The position numbers and the translations under genes are program-made. Shown here one piece after another: positions 28,615-37,312 of a stretch of DNA of 64,000 bases. The stretch spans positions 19,161-83,160 of the forward strand of contig NZ_PVXQ01000012.1 in the NCBI RefSeq assembly GCF_002995745.1, read 5' to 3'. The notes under the pieces are model-generated. The model did not search any database. It saw only the letters and a program-made list of their open reading frames with translations, and was not told where the DNA came from. Origin of the DNA: Clostridium vincentii. Lineage in GTDB: Bacteria > Bacillota > Clostridia > Clostridiales > Clostridiaceae. Within the stretch, counting starts at the first letter, position 1. Each line of letters begins with the position of its first letter.

Positions 28615-29097
28615 ATGGTGGAAGTAAAAGTTGGTATTGCAGATCTAAACTTAGTCATGCCACCAGGTAAGATTATGACCATAGGGCTTGGTTCGTGCAT
28701 TGGAATATCTCTATATGATAGAATAACCCAAACAGCAGGATTGGCTCATATAATGTTGCCTGATAGTACTCAGTTTAGAAAAGTCACTCAACCATTGAAA
28801 TTTGCAGATTTAGCAATCCCTCTTCTTATTAAGATGATGGAAGAAAATGGATGTAGAAAAAGAAATCTAATTGCAAAGATTGCTGGCGGCGCATCTATGT
28901 TTAACTTTTCTGATAAAAGTATTATAAGCGATATAGGAAAGAGAAATGCTGAGTCAGTTAAAGTTGCTTTAGCGAAAGCCTCAATACCTATTTTAGCGGA
29001 GAATACAGGTGGAAATAAAGGTAGAACGATGATTGTAGATTCCAGTGATGGAGTAGTAACGTTGAAAACAGTTGGGAAAGATATCATCACATTATAG
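28615..29097 (+). CDS. cheD: Chemoreceptor glutamine deamidase CheD
   Basis: CheD deamidates receptor glutamines and, bound to CheC, tunes adaptation. The catalytic Cys is about residue 28 in GLGSCIGISLYD and the His about 45 in GLAHIMLP. The KIAGGASMF segment is also conserved. Full family length (160 residues) is present. CheC is encoded in the same operon, so the Bacillus-type CheC/CheD/CheY-P adaptation branch is complete here. Confidence 0.95.
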   Translation: MVEVKVGIADLNLVMPPGKIMTIGLGSCIGISLYDRITQTAGLAHIMLPDSTQFRKVTQPLKFADLAIPLLIKMMEENGCRKRNLIAKIAGGASMFNFSDKSIISDIGKRNAESVKVALAKASIPILAENTGGNKGRTMIVDSSDGVVTLKTVGKDIITL

Positions 29098-29110
29098 GGG
29101 GTTGATATAG

Positions 29111-30148
29111 GTGACAAAAATAAAAGTAGCAGTAGTTGATGATTCAGCGTTTATGAGGAAAATAGTTACAGATTGTATAAATACAAATAATGAAATGGAA
29201 GTAGTTGCAAAATTTAGAAATGGAAAAGATTTATTAGAACAAGTTGATAGATATAATCCGGATATAATAACTTTAGACATAGAGATGCCGGTATTAAATG
29301 GATTAGAGACTTTAAAGGCGTTAAAAGAACTAGGAATGAAATACCCAGTGATAATGTTAAGTAGTTTAACATCTCAAAATTCAGTGCATACACTAGAATG
29401 CTTAGAACTGGGGGCTATGGATTTTGTTGAGAAACCATCAGGTAGTTTATTATTAAGCAGTAATGAATTTAAAGATACATTAATTCAAAGAATATCTGAA
29501 ATTGGAAAAAGTAGAAAAAATTCTAATAATACGGTTATAATTCCAAAGAGAATAGATCCTGTTATAAAAAAAAGAACTAGCCAAATAAAGGCAATAATAA
29601 TAGGAGCATCCACTGGTGGACCTAGGGCATTGCAAGCTGTACTTACAAAAATTGATGGAGATATTGGAGTTCCAGTTTTTGTAGTCCAACATATGCCTAA
29701 AGGTTTTACAAAAGCCTTTGCTGACAGGCTTAATGGAATATGTAAATTAAAGACTGTTGAGGCTGAAGATAACATGTTAATAGAAAAAAATACTATATAT
29801 ATAGCTCCAGGTGGATGTCATATGACTGTTGGAAGTGGAGATAGAATAAAAAACAATGAAGAACCTTCTATATGGGGAGTTAGACCTGCTGTTGATAAAC
29901 TTTTTGAATCAGCTGTAAAAGTTTATGGTGGAAATCTACTTTCGGTTATCTTAACAGGAATGGGTAAAGATGGATCAGCTGGTACGGTATTAGTTAAAGA
30001 TGCTGGGGGGATAACTATATCGGAAGATGAATCAACATGCACAATATATGGAATGCCCAAGGTTGCATATGAGACGGGAAAGGTAGATATAGTACTTCCA
30101 CTACCAGATATTCCTGGCAAAATTAACAGTATAGTAAAAGGGAGATAA
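29111..30148 (+). CDS. cheB: CheB protein-glutamate methylesterase
   Basis: CheB removes methyl groups from receptors when phosphorylated. An N-terminal receiver domain has the phosphoacceptor Asp about 56 in TLDIEMPVLNG. The C-terminal esterase domain has the nucleophile Ser about 167 in GASTGGPRAL, a His in QHMPKGF and the Asp in LTGMGKDG. The start is GTG, 10 bases after a G-rich site following cheD. It lies 2 bases before cheR, its methyltransferase counterpart. Confidence 0.95.
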   Translation: MTKIKVAVVDDSAFMRKIVTDCINTNNEMEVVAKFRNGKDLLEQVDRYNPDIITLDIEMPVLNGLETLKALKELGMKYPVIMLSSLTSQNSVHTLECLELGAMDFVEKPSGSLLLSSNEFKDTLIQRISEIGKSRKNSNNTVIIPKRIDPVIKKRTSQIKAIIIGASTGGPRALQAVLTKIDGDIGVPVFVVQHMPKGFTKAFADRLNGICKLKTVEAEDNMLIEKNTIYIAPGGCHMTVGSGDRIKNNEEPSIWGVRPAVDKLFESAVKVYGGNLLSVILTGMGKDGSAGTVLVKDAGGITISEDESTCTIYGMPKVAYETGKVDIVLPLPDIPGKINSIVKGR

Positions 30149-30150
30149 GT

Positions 30151-30918
30151 ATGGAATTTAATGACTTTCACAAATGGATACACAAAGAACTAGGTATTAA
30201 TCTTTTAGCTTATAAACCAGAGCAATTAAATAGAAGAATAAATAGTTTAATGGGAAGAATAGGGGTTAAAACTTTAGAGGAATACACAGTTCTTATCAAA
30301 AAGGATGAGATGCAAAGGCAAAAGTTTTTAGATTTTATAACCATTAATGTAACTGAATTTTTTAGAAATCCAGAACTTTATGGTGATCTTGAGGACATTT
30401 TAAAAAGGGAGTTATTAATTAAAGGGAATCAGTTAAAAATATGGAGCGCCGCATGTTCCATAGGGTGTGAACCTTATACTCTAGGAATTATTTTAAATAA
30501 ATTAAATAAAACCAGGAAACACAATATAATAGCTACAGATATTGATAATACAATACTTACTAGAGCCAAAAGTGGTGAATACGGAAAGCTTGAAATGAAA
30601 AATGTTAGTGCAGATAATTTGGCTGAGTATTTTACTGAAAAAGATGGTAAGTTTTATATAAATAGTAATATTAAATCTATGGTTACATTCAAGAAACATG
30701 ATTTGATTCTTGGAAGTTATGAAAAAGACTTTGACCTAATTTTATGTAGAAATGTTGTTATATATTTTAACAATGATATAAAAAATGAAATTTATAAAAA
30801 GTTTAGCGAATCTTTGAAAAAGGGTGGATTACTATTCGTTGGTGCAACAGAAAGCATTTATAATTATAAAGAATATGGCTTCGAAAAAGCGTCTACCTTT
30901 ATTTATAGAAAATTGTAA
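30151..30918 (+). CDS. cheR: CheR chemoreceptor methyltransferase
   Basis: CheR methylates receptor glutamates with S-adenosylmethionine. An N-terminal helical domain (about residues 1-75) precedes the Rossmann domain with ITINVTEFFRNPELY, the SAM-binding WSAACSIGCEPYTLG and LILCRNVVIYF. At 255 residues it is the standard size. It is between cheB and cheA in the same operon. Confidence 0.95.
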   Translation: MEFNDFHKWIHKELGINLLAYKPEQLNRRINSLMGRIGVKTLEEYTVLIKKDEMQRQKFLDFITINVTEFFRNPELYGDLEDILKRELLIKGNQLKIWSAACSIGCEPYTLGIILNKLNKTRKHNIIATDIDNTILTRAKSGEYGKLEMKNVSADNLAEYFTEKDGKFYINSNIKSMVTFKKHDLILGSYEKDFDLILCRNVVIYFNNDIKNEIYKKFSESLKKGGLLFVGATESIYNYKEYGFEKASTFIYRKL

Positions 30919-30930
30919 GGAGGAATTTTA

Positions 30931-32934
30931 ATGGATACATCACAATATATGAATATGTTTTTAGAAGAATCTATGGAGAATTTACAAACATTAAATGAAT
31001 CACTTTTGGATTTAGAGCAAGATCCGAATGATGTAGATAAGTTAAATCAAATATTTAGAGTTGCACATACAATTAAAGGAATGGCTGCTACTATGGGATT
31101 TAGCGATATTGCAGAATTAACACATACAATGGAAGATGTTTTGGCTAAATTCAGAGAAGGTGAATTAAAAGTAACTCAGCAGGTTGTAACAGTTTTATTT
31201 GATTGTCTAGATACTCTAGAAAAAATGGTTACAAATGTTGAATCTGGTTCAGATGAAAAAATTGAAATAGGTGAAATAATGAAAGCCCTTCATGAAATAG
31301 TAGCGGTAGATGAAAAGACGGAAATAAAAGTGGAAAAGGTCAATAAGGTAGAAACGAGTACGAGTAAAGATACGAAAGTTATAGAACTAAATCAATATGA
31401 TAAATCAGTTATATTGCAAGCTAATGAAAAGGGATATAATGCTATTAATATAAGGATAACTCTAAGTCAAAATACTTTATTAAAATCTGCTAGAGCATTT
31501 TTAATAGTTAAGGATCTTGAAGAAGCTGGTGAAATTGTTAAATCAATGCCCGCTACTGAGGATATAGAAAATGAAGAATTCGATTTTGAATTATCATTCT
31601 TATTACTTACTGAAAATTCAGAGAGTCAAATAAAATCATTAGTTGAAAATATTTCAGAGGTTAGAGGTGTAGAAGTTGAAACAATAGTAGTTGAAGATGA
31701 AATTCCTGAACAAAAGGTAGAAGCACTTAAAATAGTTGAGCCTAAGGATATTGAAGAAAAGATTAAAGAGACAAAACCAGTAGTTAAAAAGGAAAGTCAT
31801 AAAAAAGCTCACCAATCTGTAAGGGTTGATCTTGAAAGAATAGATAAACTTATGAATATGGTATCAGAGCTTGTTATATATAGAACTAGATTAGAACAAA
31901 TTGTTTTGAATTTTAAATCTCCAGAATTATCAGAAACTCTTGAACAAGTAGGTAGAACAACAACAGATCTACAAGATTTAGTTATGAAAATAAGAATGTT
32001 ACCTCTTGACACTGTCTTTAATAGATTCCCAAGAATGATCAGGGATATATCTGTTGAATTAAACAAAGAAATAAACTTTGTTATTGAGGGAGCTCATACT
32101 GAACTTGATAGAACAGTAATAGATGAAATAGGGGAGCCTTTAATACATCTATTAAGAAATGCTGCAGATCATGGGGTAGAACCTCAAGAGGTAAGAATTG
32201 CTCAAGGAAAAACACCTGTTGGAACAGTTAAGCTTGTAGCATATCAAGAAGGAACAAAGGCTTTAATAAAAGTAAGTGATGATGGAGCTGGAATCAATTT
32301 AGCAAGGGTAAAAGCTAAGGCAGAAAAAATGGGAATATCCACTGACGGCTTAAGTGATAATGATATTAAAAACTTAATATTTGCTCAAGGGTTTAGTACA
32401 AATGAAGTAGTTACAGATATTTCAGGCAGAGGCGTAGGAATGGATGTTGTTAAAACAAAAATATCTGCTTTAGGTGGAACTGTAGAATTAACAAGTGAAG
32501 AAGGAAAAGGATCTACCTTTGTAATACAATTACCTTTAACGCTTCAAATTATACAAGCTTTATTGGTTAATGTAGGAAAAGAAACCTTAGCTATTTCTCT
32601 TGGATTTATAGATAGAGTAATAGATTATAAAGAAGAAAACATTAAAAGAACTAATGGAAGAGAAGTTATTATCTATAGGGAGAATGTTATTCCATTACTA
32701 AGATTAAATGAGATGCTTTCTATAGAAGCTCAAGAGTCAGAAAAGAAATTCGTAATAATTGTTAATGTAGGAAGTAAAACAGTTGGATTATTAGTAGATT
32801 CTCTACTAGGACAACAAGAAATTGTTATAAAACCACTAGGCAAAACATTGAAGTCTTTAAAGGAATATATAGGGGCTACGATATTAGGGAATGGTTTAGT
32901 AACATTAATACTTGATGTAGGAGCGTTAGTATAA
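30931..32934 (+). CDS. cheA: CheA chemotaxis histidine kinase
   Basis: CheA is the central kinase, phosphorylating CheY and CheB in response to receptors. The order is an HPt domain with His about 46 in RVAHTIKGMAATMG, a variable CheY-binding P2-like region (about 165-255), a dimerisation domain starting at VRVDLERIDKLMNMVSELVI, the ATPase domain (LLRNAADHGVEPQ, DDGAGIN, GRGVGMDVV) and a CheW-like C-terminal domain. At 667 residues it is full length. It is preceded by AAGGAGG. Confidence 0.97.
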   Translation: MDTSQYMNMFLEESMENLQTLNESLLDLEQDPNDVDKLNQIFRVAHTIKGMAATMGFSDIAELTHTMEDVLAKFREGELKVTQQVVTVLFDCLDTLEKMVTNVESGSDEKIEIGEIMKALHEIVAVDEKTEIKVEKVNKVETSTSKDTKVIELNQYDKSVILQANEKGYNAINIRITLSQNTLLKSARAFLIVKDLEEAGEIVKSMPATEDIENEEFDFELSFLLLTENSESQIKSLVENISEVRGVEVETIVVEDEIPEQKVEALKIVEPKDIEEKIKETKPVVKKESHKKAHQSVRVDLERIDKLMNMVSELVIYRTRLEQIVLNFKSPELSETLEQVGRTTTDLQDLVMKIRMLPLDTVFNRFPRMIRDISVELNKEINFVIEGAHTELDRTVIDEIGEPLIHLLRNAADHGVEPQEVRIAQGKTPVGTVKLVAYQEGTKALIKVSDDGAGINLARVKAKAEKMGISTDGLSDNDIKNLIFAQGFSTNEVVTDISGRGVGMDVVKTKISALGGTVELTSEEGKGSTFVIQLPLTLQIIQALLVNVGKETLAISLGFIDRVIDYKEENIKRTNGREVIIYRENVIPLLRLNEMLSIEAQESEKKFVIIVNVGSKTVGLLVDSLLGQQEIVIKPLGKTLKSLKEYIGATILGNGLVTLILDVGALV

Positions 32935-32955
32935 TATAATAATGGGAGGTATAGT

Positions 32956-33555
32956 ATGGAAGAGAACAAGTTGTCGGATATGCAGTTAGATGCGCTGCAA
33001 GAAGTATCTAATATTGGTGCTGGGAATGCAGCTACATCCTTATCTATTTTGCTAGGGAAAAAAATAGATATGGCTGTGCCTTCTGTTAATATGATTGAAT
33101 TTGCCACATTAATTAATAGTGGTGGAGAAGAAGAAGTAGCGGGTATAGTTGTACGAGTCCTTGGCGATTTTTCAGGTAGTATATTAATCATTTTTGAAAA
33201 AGATATTGCAAAAAATATAATCGAGATGTTAACAGGAACAAGGGAAGAAGAATTTTCAGAACTTGGAGATTCAGTTTTGTGTGAGATAGGAAACATTCTT
33301 TCTGGATCTTATATGAATGCTATAGCACAATTTACAGGATTAAGGGTTGTAGCATCAGTACCTGCAGTTGCAGTTGATATGCTAAGTGCAATTTTAGCAA
33401 CAACATTTGTAGAATCTGGGCAATACGATGAATACATACTTGATATAGAAACAGTTTTCTTAGATGAAAACAACGGTAATGTAGGAGCACATTTTTACTA
33501 CATACCTGTACCAGGTTCCATAGAGAAAATACTAAAAACTATAGGTGTTAATTAA
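32956..33555 (+). CDS. cheC: CheC CheY-P phosphatase
   Basis: CheC dephosphorylates CheY-P and partners CheD. Both phosphatase active-site motifs of the family are visible: LQEVSNIGAGNAA near residue 15 and LCEIGNILSGSY near 110, each with the conserved E and N. The length of 199 residues is typical. It is separated by 21 bases from cheA and 16 from cheY. Confidence 0.93.
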   Translation: MEENKLSDMQLDALQEVSNIGAGNAATSLSILLGKKIDMAVPSVNMIEFATLINSGGEEEVAGIVVRVLGDFSGSILIIFEKDIAKNIIEMLTGTREEEFSELGDSVLCEIGNILSGSYMNAIAQFTGLRVVASVPAVAVDMLSAILATTFVESGQYDEYILDIETVFLDENNGNVGAHFYYIPVPGSIEKILKTIGVN

Positions 33556-33571
33556 ATTGGAGGTATGAACA

Positions 33572-33934
33572 ATGGCTAAAGTATTAATAGTTGATGATGC
33601 AGCTTTTATGAGAATGATGATAAAAGATATTCTTCAAAAAAATAATTTCGAAGTAGTGGGCGAGGCTAGTAATGGAATAATCGCTGTAGAAATGTATAAA
33701 AAGGAAAGACCGGATGTGGTAACGATGGATATTACAATGCCAGATATGGATGGAATAGAAGCTGTTAAGGCAATTAAGGCATTTGATCCTTCAGCAAAAA
33801 TAATAATGTGTTCTGCAATGGGGCAACAATCCATGGTTATGGATGCAATTAAGGCTGGAGCTAGAGACTTTATTGTAAAGCCTTTCCAAGCAGATAGAGT
33901 TCTTGAAGCAATAAATAAAGTTGTTAATGCATAA
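33572..33934 (+). CDS. cheY: CheY response regulator
   Basis: This is the single-domain receiver that carries the signal to the flagellar switch. The acidic pair is in LIVDDAAF, the phosphoacceptor Asp about 53 in TMDITMPDMDG, and the conserved Lys in FIVKPFQ. It has 120 residues and no output domain. It is encoded just upstream of a second cheW and the switch genes fliM and fliY. Confidence 0.95.
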   Translation: MAKVLIVDDAAFMRMMIKDILQKNNFEVVGEASNGIIAVEMYKKERPDVVTMDITMPDMDGIEAVKAIKAFDPSAKIIMCSAMGQQSMVMDAIKAGARDFIVKPFQADRVLEAINKVVNA

Positions 33935-33959
33935 TTCTAATGTATAGGAGGCGAGTTAA

Positions 33960-34355
33960 ATGCAAATAGTAGTATTTAACCTAGGTGAAGAACATTTTGC
34001 AGTAGAAACTGAAAAAGTTCAAAGTATAAATGATATGATGGAAATAACAATAGTCCCTAATGCTCCAAGTTATATAAAAGGATTAATTAACTTAAGAGGT
34101 AATATTAAATCATTAGTGGATATTAATTTATTATTAAATGCAAATTCAACAGGGGAACAACAAAATATAATAATATTAACTGTTGAAGATGAAGAAATTG
34201 GAATAACTGTAGATGAAGTTGAAGAAGTACTAGTAATTGATGAAAATCTCATACAAAAAATGGATAATGAAGAAACAAGCCCATATATCAAAGGTATATT
34301 AAATTATGATAATATGTTATTAACTATTATTGATATTGATAAACTTTTAAATTAA
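33960..34355 (+). CDS. cheW: CheW coupling protein (second copy)
   Basis: This is a canonical short CheW of 131 residues: VFNLGEEHFAVETEKVQSI, a PSYIKGLINLRGNI core and IGITVDEVEEVL. It contains the LRG motif of typical CheW proteins, which the first copy lacks (VLNYENN), so this is the better candidate for the general kinase-receptor adaptor. Confidence 0.93.
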   Translation: MQIVVFNLGEEHFAVETEKVQSINDMMEITIVPNAPSYIKGLINLRGNIKSLVDINLLLNANSTGEQQNIIILTVEDEEIGITVDEVEEVLVIDENLIQKMDNEETSPYIKGILNYDNMLLTIIDIDKLLN

Positions 34356-34376
34356 AAAATAAAGTGAGGGAAAAGT

Positions 34377-35369
34377 ATGGCAGATGTTCTATCCCAAAAT
34401 GAAATAGATGCATTGTTATCTGCCTTATCGACAGGAGATATAGAACCTGATCAGATTCAGGAAGAGGAAAAACATAAGATTAAGCTCTATGATTTTAAGA
34501 GTCCACAAAAATTCTCTAAGGATCATATAAGGACTCTTGAGTTAATTCATGATAACTTTGCCAGAATTATTTCGAACTATCTTACATCCCAGATAAGGGT
34601 TAATGTAAAGGTTAAAATACAAACTGTAGAACAGATAACTTATGAAGAATTTATTCACTCAGTACAAAATCCTACAATAATGACATTATTTAAAATGCCA
34701 CCATTAACAGGTACAATACAGCTTGAGACTAATGATCAGTTTTCATTTCAAGTTCTTGACATCCTTTTAGGGGGAACAGGAGAAAGGAAAACAACTAGTA
34801 GTGAGTTCTCAGAAATAGATAAAAACATAATGTTAAATGTAACTACAGGAATACTTGCGAATTTGAAACTTGCCTGGGAAGATATATTAGATGTAGAACC
34901 AGAGGTTGACGGAATTGAAACAAATCCCGCAATAAATCAAACCTTAGCACCTAATGAGCCTGTAGCCTTAATAACATTTTCTGTGGAAATGGGTAAAAGT
35001 AATACATTTATTAATTTATGCATTCCTTATTTATCACTTGAAAAAGTATTAGATAAGTTAGTAGTACAATACTGGTTCCACAATGAAAATGGAGATTTAA
35101 TGGAAGAATCCAAGCATAAATTGGAGGTTGGACTTAACCCTGTTAAAATAGGGATTTCAGCAGAGCTAGGAGAGACTCATATAAGTGTTGATGATTTCTT
35201 GAAATTAACTAGCGGAGATATAATAAAGCTAGATAATAAATTTACAAGTCCTATTAAAGTTTATATTGAGGATCAGGAGTGCTACTATGCTAAACCTGGT
35301 ATTTTAGGCAAAAATATGGGAGTAGCAATACTAGACATAATAGATAAGGATGTGAATGACTATGAGTAA
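34377..35369 (+). CDS. fliM: Flagellar switch protein FliM
   Basis: FliM is the C-ring protein that binds CheY-P and sets rotation direction. The N-terminal CheY-binding motif is VLSQNEIDALLSAL, followed by the CheC-like middle domain (about 45-230) and a C-terminal SpoA domain (about 250-325). The stop lies inside the start of fliY, with a 14-base overlap. The full length of 330 residues is present. Confidence 0.95.
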   Translation: MADVLSQNEIDALLSALSTGDIEPDQIQEEEKHKIKLYDFKSPQKFSKDHIRTLELIHDNFARIISNYLTSQIRVNVKVKIQTVEQITYEEFIHSVQNPTIMTLFKMPPLTGTIQLETNDQFSFQVLDILLGGTGERKTTSSEFSEIDKNIMLNVTTGILANLKLAWEDILDVEPEVDGIETNPAINQTLAPNEPVALITFSVEMGKSNTFINLCIPYLSLEKVLDKLVVQYWFHNENGDLMEESKHKLEVGLNPVKIGISAELGETHISVDDFLKLTSGDIIKLDNKFTSPIKVYIEDQECYYAKPGILGKNMGVAILDIIDKDVNDYE

Positions 35370-36489
35370 CGGCTTTTTATCTCAAGAAGAGATTGATTCA
35401 CTACTAGGTGGTGGAGATAATAAGCAATCAGAAGTTGATGCAAAGGATAGCAGTAAGGAAGAAGTATTATCTGATATAGAAAAAGATTTACTTGGAGAAA
35501 TAGGAAATATATCTATGGGATCTGCATCTACTGCTCTTTATCAGCTTATAAGTCAAAAAGTTAATATAACTACCCCAGTAGTTACTTCAACTACTTTAAA
35601 TGAAATAAAAGATAGCTTTATAGCCCCAACAATTGTATTAGATGTTAAATATACAAGTGGAATTGTAGGAAGAAATATATTAATCATAAAAACTGAAGAT
35701 GCTGCAGTTATTGCTAATCTTATGATGGGTGGGGACGGAAAACCTGAAACTCATGAGTTGTCAGAAATGGAAATAAGTGCTGTTCAAGAAGCTATGAATC
35801 AAATGATAGGTTCAGCAGCCACTTCTATGGCAACTATGTTTTCTAGAGAGGTGAATATTTCTCCTCCTGTGGCTAAAATATGGAAAACGAATGAAGAGGA
35901 GTTGTCTTCTGAAATCGCCGGTGATGAAAAGATAGTAAGAGTTAATTTTAATATGACTATTGGTGATTTAGTTGATAGTAGCATAATGCAAATTTTACCT
36001 CTCCCTACGGCTAAAAAGATCGTCTCTATTATGATGGGAAATGAAGAACCAGAGGTTAAACCACCAGTTGTGGAACAACCAAAAACCATAGAACAAACTC
36101 CAGAACCCATCTATGAAACACCGTCACCACAAGTTCAGAACAAACCTATTGTAGAAAGACCAGCTCCGCAAGTGGAAGTTCATGAAGCTAGTTTTGAACC
36201 ATTAAAGGAGAGTAGATTTTCAGGATCTCCTAAAAATATTGATTTAATATTAGATGTTCCATTAGATATATCAGTTGTGCTAGGTAGAACAAAAAAAAGT
36301 ATTAAAGAAATATTAAGTCTTGGAACTGGATCTTTAATAGAACTTGAAAAATTAGCTGAAGAACCAGTTGAAATTTTAGTTAATGGTAAGAAAATAGCAT
36401 ATGGTGAAGTTGTAGTAGTTGATGAAAATTTTGGTGTTAGAATAACTAATATAATAAGTAATGTGGAGAGAATTAAATCTCTTAAATAG
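35356..36489 (+). CDS. fliY: Flagellar switch protein FliY (FliN with CheC-type phosphatase domain)
   Basis: FliY combines a CheY-P phosphatase with a FliN-type C-ring domain in Firmicutes. An N-terminal FLSQEEIDSLLGG motif resembles that of FliM. Two phosphatase motifs follow (GEIGNISMGSAS and VQEAMNQMIGSA), then a Pro/Glu-rich linker (about 230-285) and the SpoA/FliN domain (LDVPLDISVVLGRTKKS to VRITNII). ATG 35356 is used; the in-frame ATG at 35362 is an equally possible start. It is the last gene before the operon terminator. Confidence 0.95.
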   Translation: MTMSNGFLSQEEIDSLLGGGDNKQSEVDAKDSSKEEVLSDIEKDLLGEIGNISMGSASTALYQLISQKVNITTPVVTSTTLNEIKDSFIAPTIVLDVKYTSGIVGRNILIIKTEDAAVIANLMMGGDGKPETHELSEMEISAVQEAMNQMIGSAATSMATMFSREVNISPPVAKIWKTNEEELSSEIAGDEKIVRVNFNMTIGDLVDSSIMQILPLPTAKKIVSIMMGNEEPEVKPPVVEQPKTIEQTPEPIYETPSPQVQNKPIVERPAPQVEVHEASFEPLKESRFSGSPKNIDLILDVPLDISVVLGRTKKSIKEILSLGTGSLIELEKLAEEPVEILVNGKKIAYGEVVVVDENFGVRITNIISNVERIKSLK

Positions 36490-36499
36490 ATTATTTCAA

Positions 36500-36530
36500 A
36501 AAAAGCGTAGGTTTCTACGCTTTTTTTTGT
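36500..36530 (+). terminator. Terminator of the chemotaxis/switch operon
   Basis: AAAAAGCGTAG pairs with CTACGCTTTTT around GTTT and continues in a T run, cleanly separating this operon from the late flagellar genes. Confidence 0.95.
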
Positions 36531-36549
36531 GGAAATTTTCAAATAACAC

Positions 36550-36576
36550 TAAACTACAAAAAAATATATCCGATAA
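36550..36576 (+). promoter_or_regulatory. Sigma-28 (FliA/SigD) promoter of the late flagellar operon
   Basis: TAAA at 36550-36553 and CCGATAA at 36570-36576 are spaced by 16 bases, an essentially perfect match to the sigma-28 consensus. The first gene downstream is flgM, the anti-sigma-28 factor, giving negative feedback. Confidence 0.88.
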
Positions 36577-36609
36577 TAAGAATAGAGTAAGTACTGGAGG
36601 ACGATAAAA

Positions 36610-36894
36610 ATGGATGTTAAAGGGATTGGATCTCATAATATAATTAATGTATATAATAAAAATGCTAATAATAAGGTGGTTTCTAAGGAAGTTATAAAAC
36701 AGTCAACAGACAGGATAGAAATTTCTAGTCTGGGTAAAAGCTTAACAGATTTTTCTCTAGAAGGTTTAAGTATTAATGATCCTTCTAAGATTGCAGAGCT
36801 TAAGAATAAGGTGGAAAGTGGAAATTATAATGTAGATGCAAAGTTAACAGCTAAGAGTATGATAAATTATATTAAGGAGACTAAAATCAAATGA
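36610..36894 (+). CDS. flgM: Anti-sigma-28 factor FlgM
   Basis: FlgM holds sigma-28 inactive until it is removed on hook completion. The protein is 94 residues, with a disordered basic N-terminus and the conserved C-terminal half: TDRIEISSLGKSL, then IAELKNKVESGNYNVDAKLTAKSM. It is the first gene behind a sigma-28 promoter and overlaps flgN by 4 bases. Confidence 0.93.
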   Translation: MDVKGIGSHNIINVYNKNANNKVVSKEVIKQSTDRIEISSLGKSLTDFSLEGLSINDPSKIAELKNKVESGNYNVDAKLTAKSMINYIKETKIK

Positions 36895-37301
36895 TAAATA
36901 ATTTAACAGGTACTTTAAGTTTGGAAAAAGAAAGTTTGCAGAATTTATTATCTTTACTAGAAGAGCAGTATATGTTAATTATGAAAAAACAATTATTTGA
37001 ACTCGAGGATATAGTAGGAAAAATAAAGCTTTGCAATAAAGATATTGCAGAGCATGAAGTTAGTCGTAGAAAAATAGTTGGACCGAAAAGTATGAAAGAT
37101 ATTGTAGAGAATAGCAATAATCCACACTTAAATTCTGAATATAAAGATATAAAAAAGCTAATTGAAGTAGTAAGAATGCAAAAGGACACTAATGAGCTAT
37201 TAATAAGACAACAGATTGGATTTAATGCTCAGATATTAAACATAATTAATCCAAGAAGAGAAATAAAGACGTATAATTCTTATGGAAATTTATCTAAATA
37301 G
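36891..37301 (+). CDS. flgN: Flagellar export chaperone FlgN
   Basis: FlgN-type chaperones guard FlgK and FlgL before export. The 136-residue product is all-helical and charged (ESLQNLLSLLEEQYMLIMKK), as expected of the family, and the position between flgM and flgK is the standard one. The ATGA overlap with flgM couples translation. Confidence 0.88.
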   Translation: MINNLTGTLSLEKESLQNLLSLLEEQYMLIMKKQLFELEDIVGKIKLCNKDIAEHEVSRRKIVGPKSMKDIVENSNNPHLNSEYKDIKKLIEVVRMQKDTNELLIRQQIGFNAQILNIINPRREIKTYNSYGNLSK

Positions 37302-37312
37302 GAGGAAAAAAG

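Noticed and set aside
32730..33296. 188-codon minus-strand frame over cheA/cheC
   Set aside because: It lies antisense to two clear chemotaxis genes, with Ser/Pro/Ile-rich composition typical of a shadow frame.
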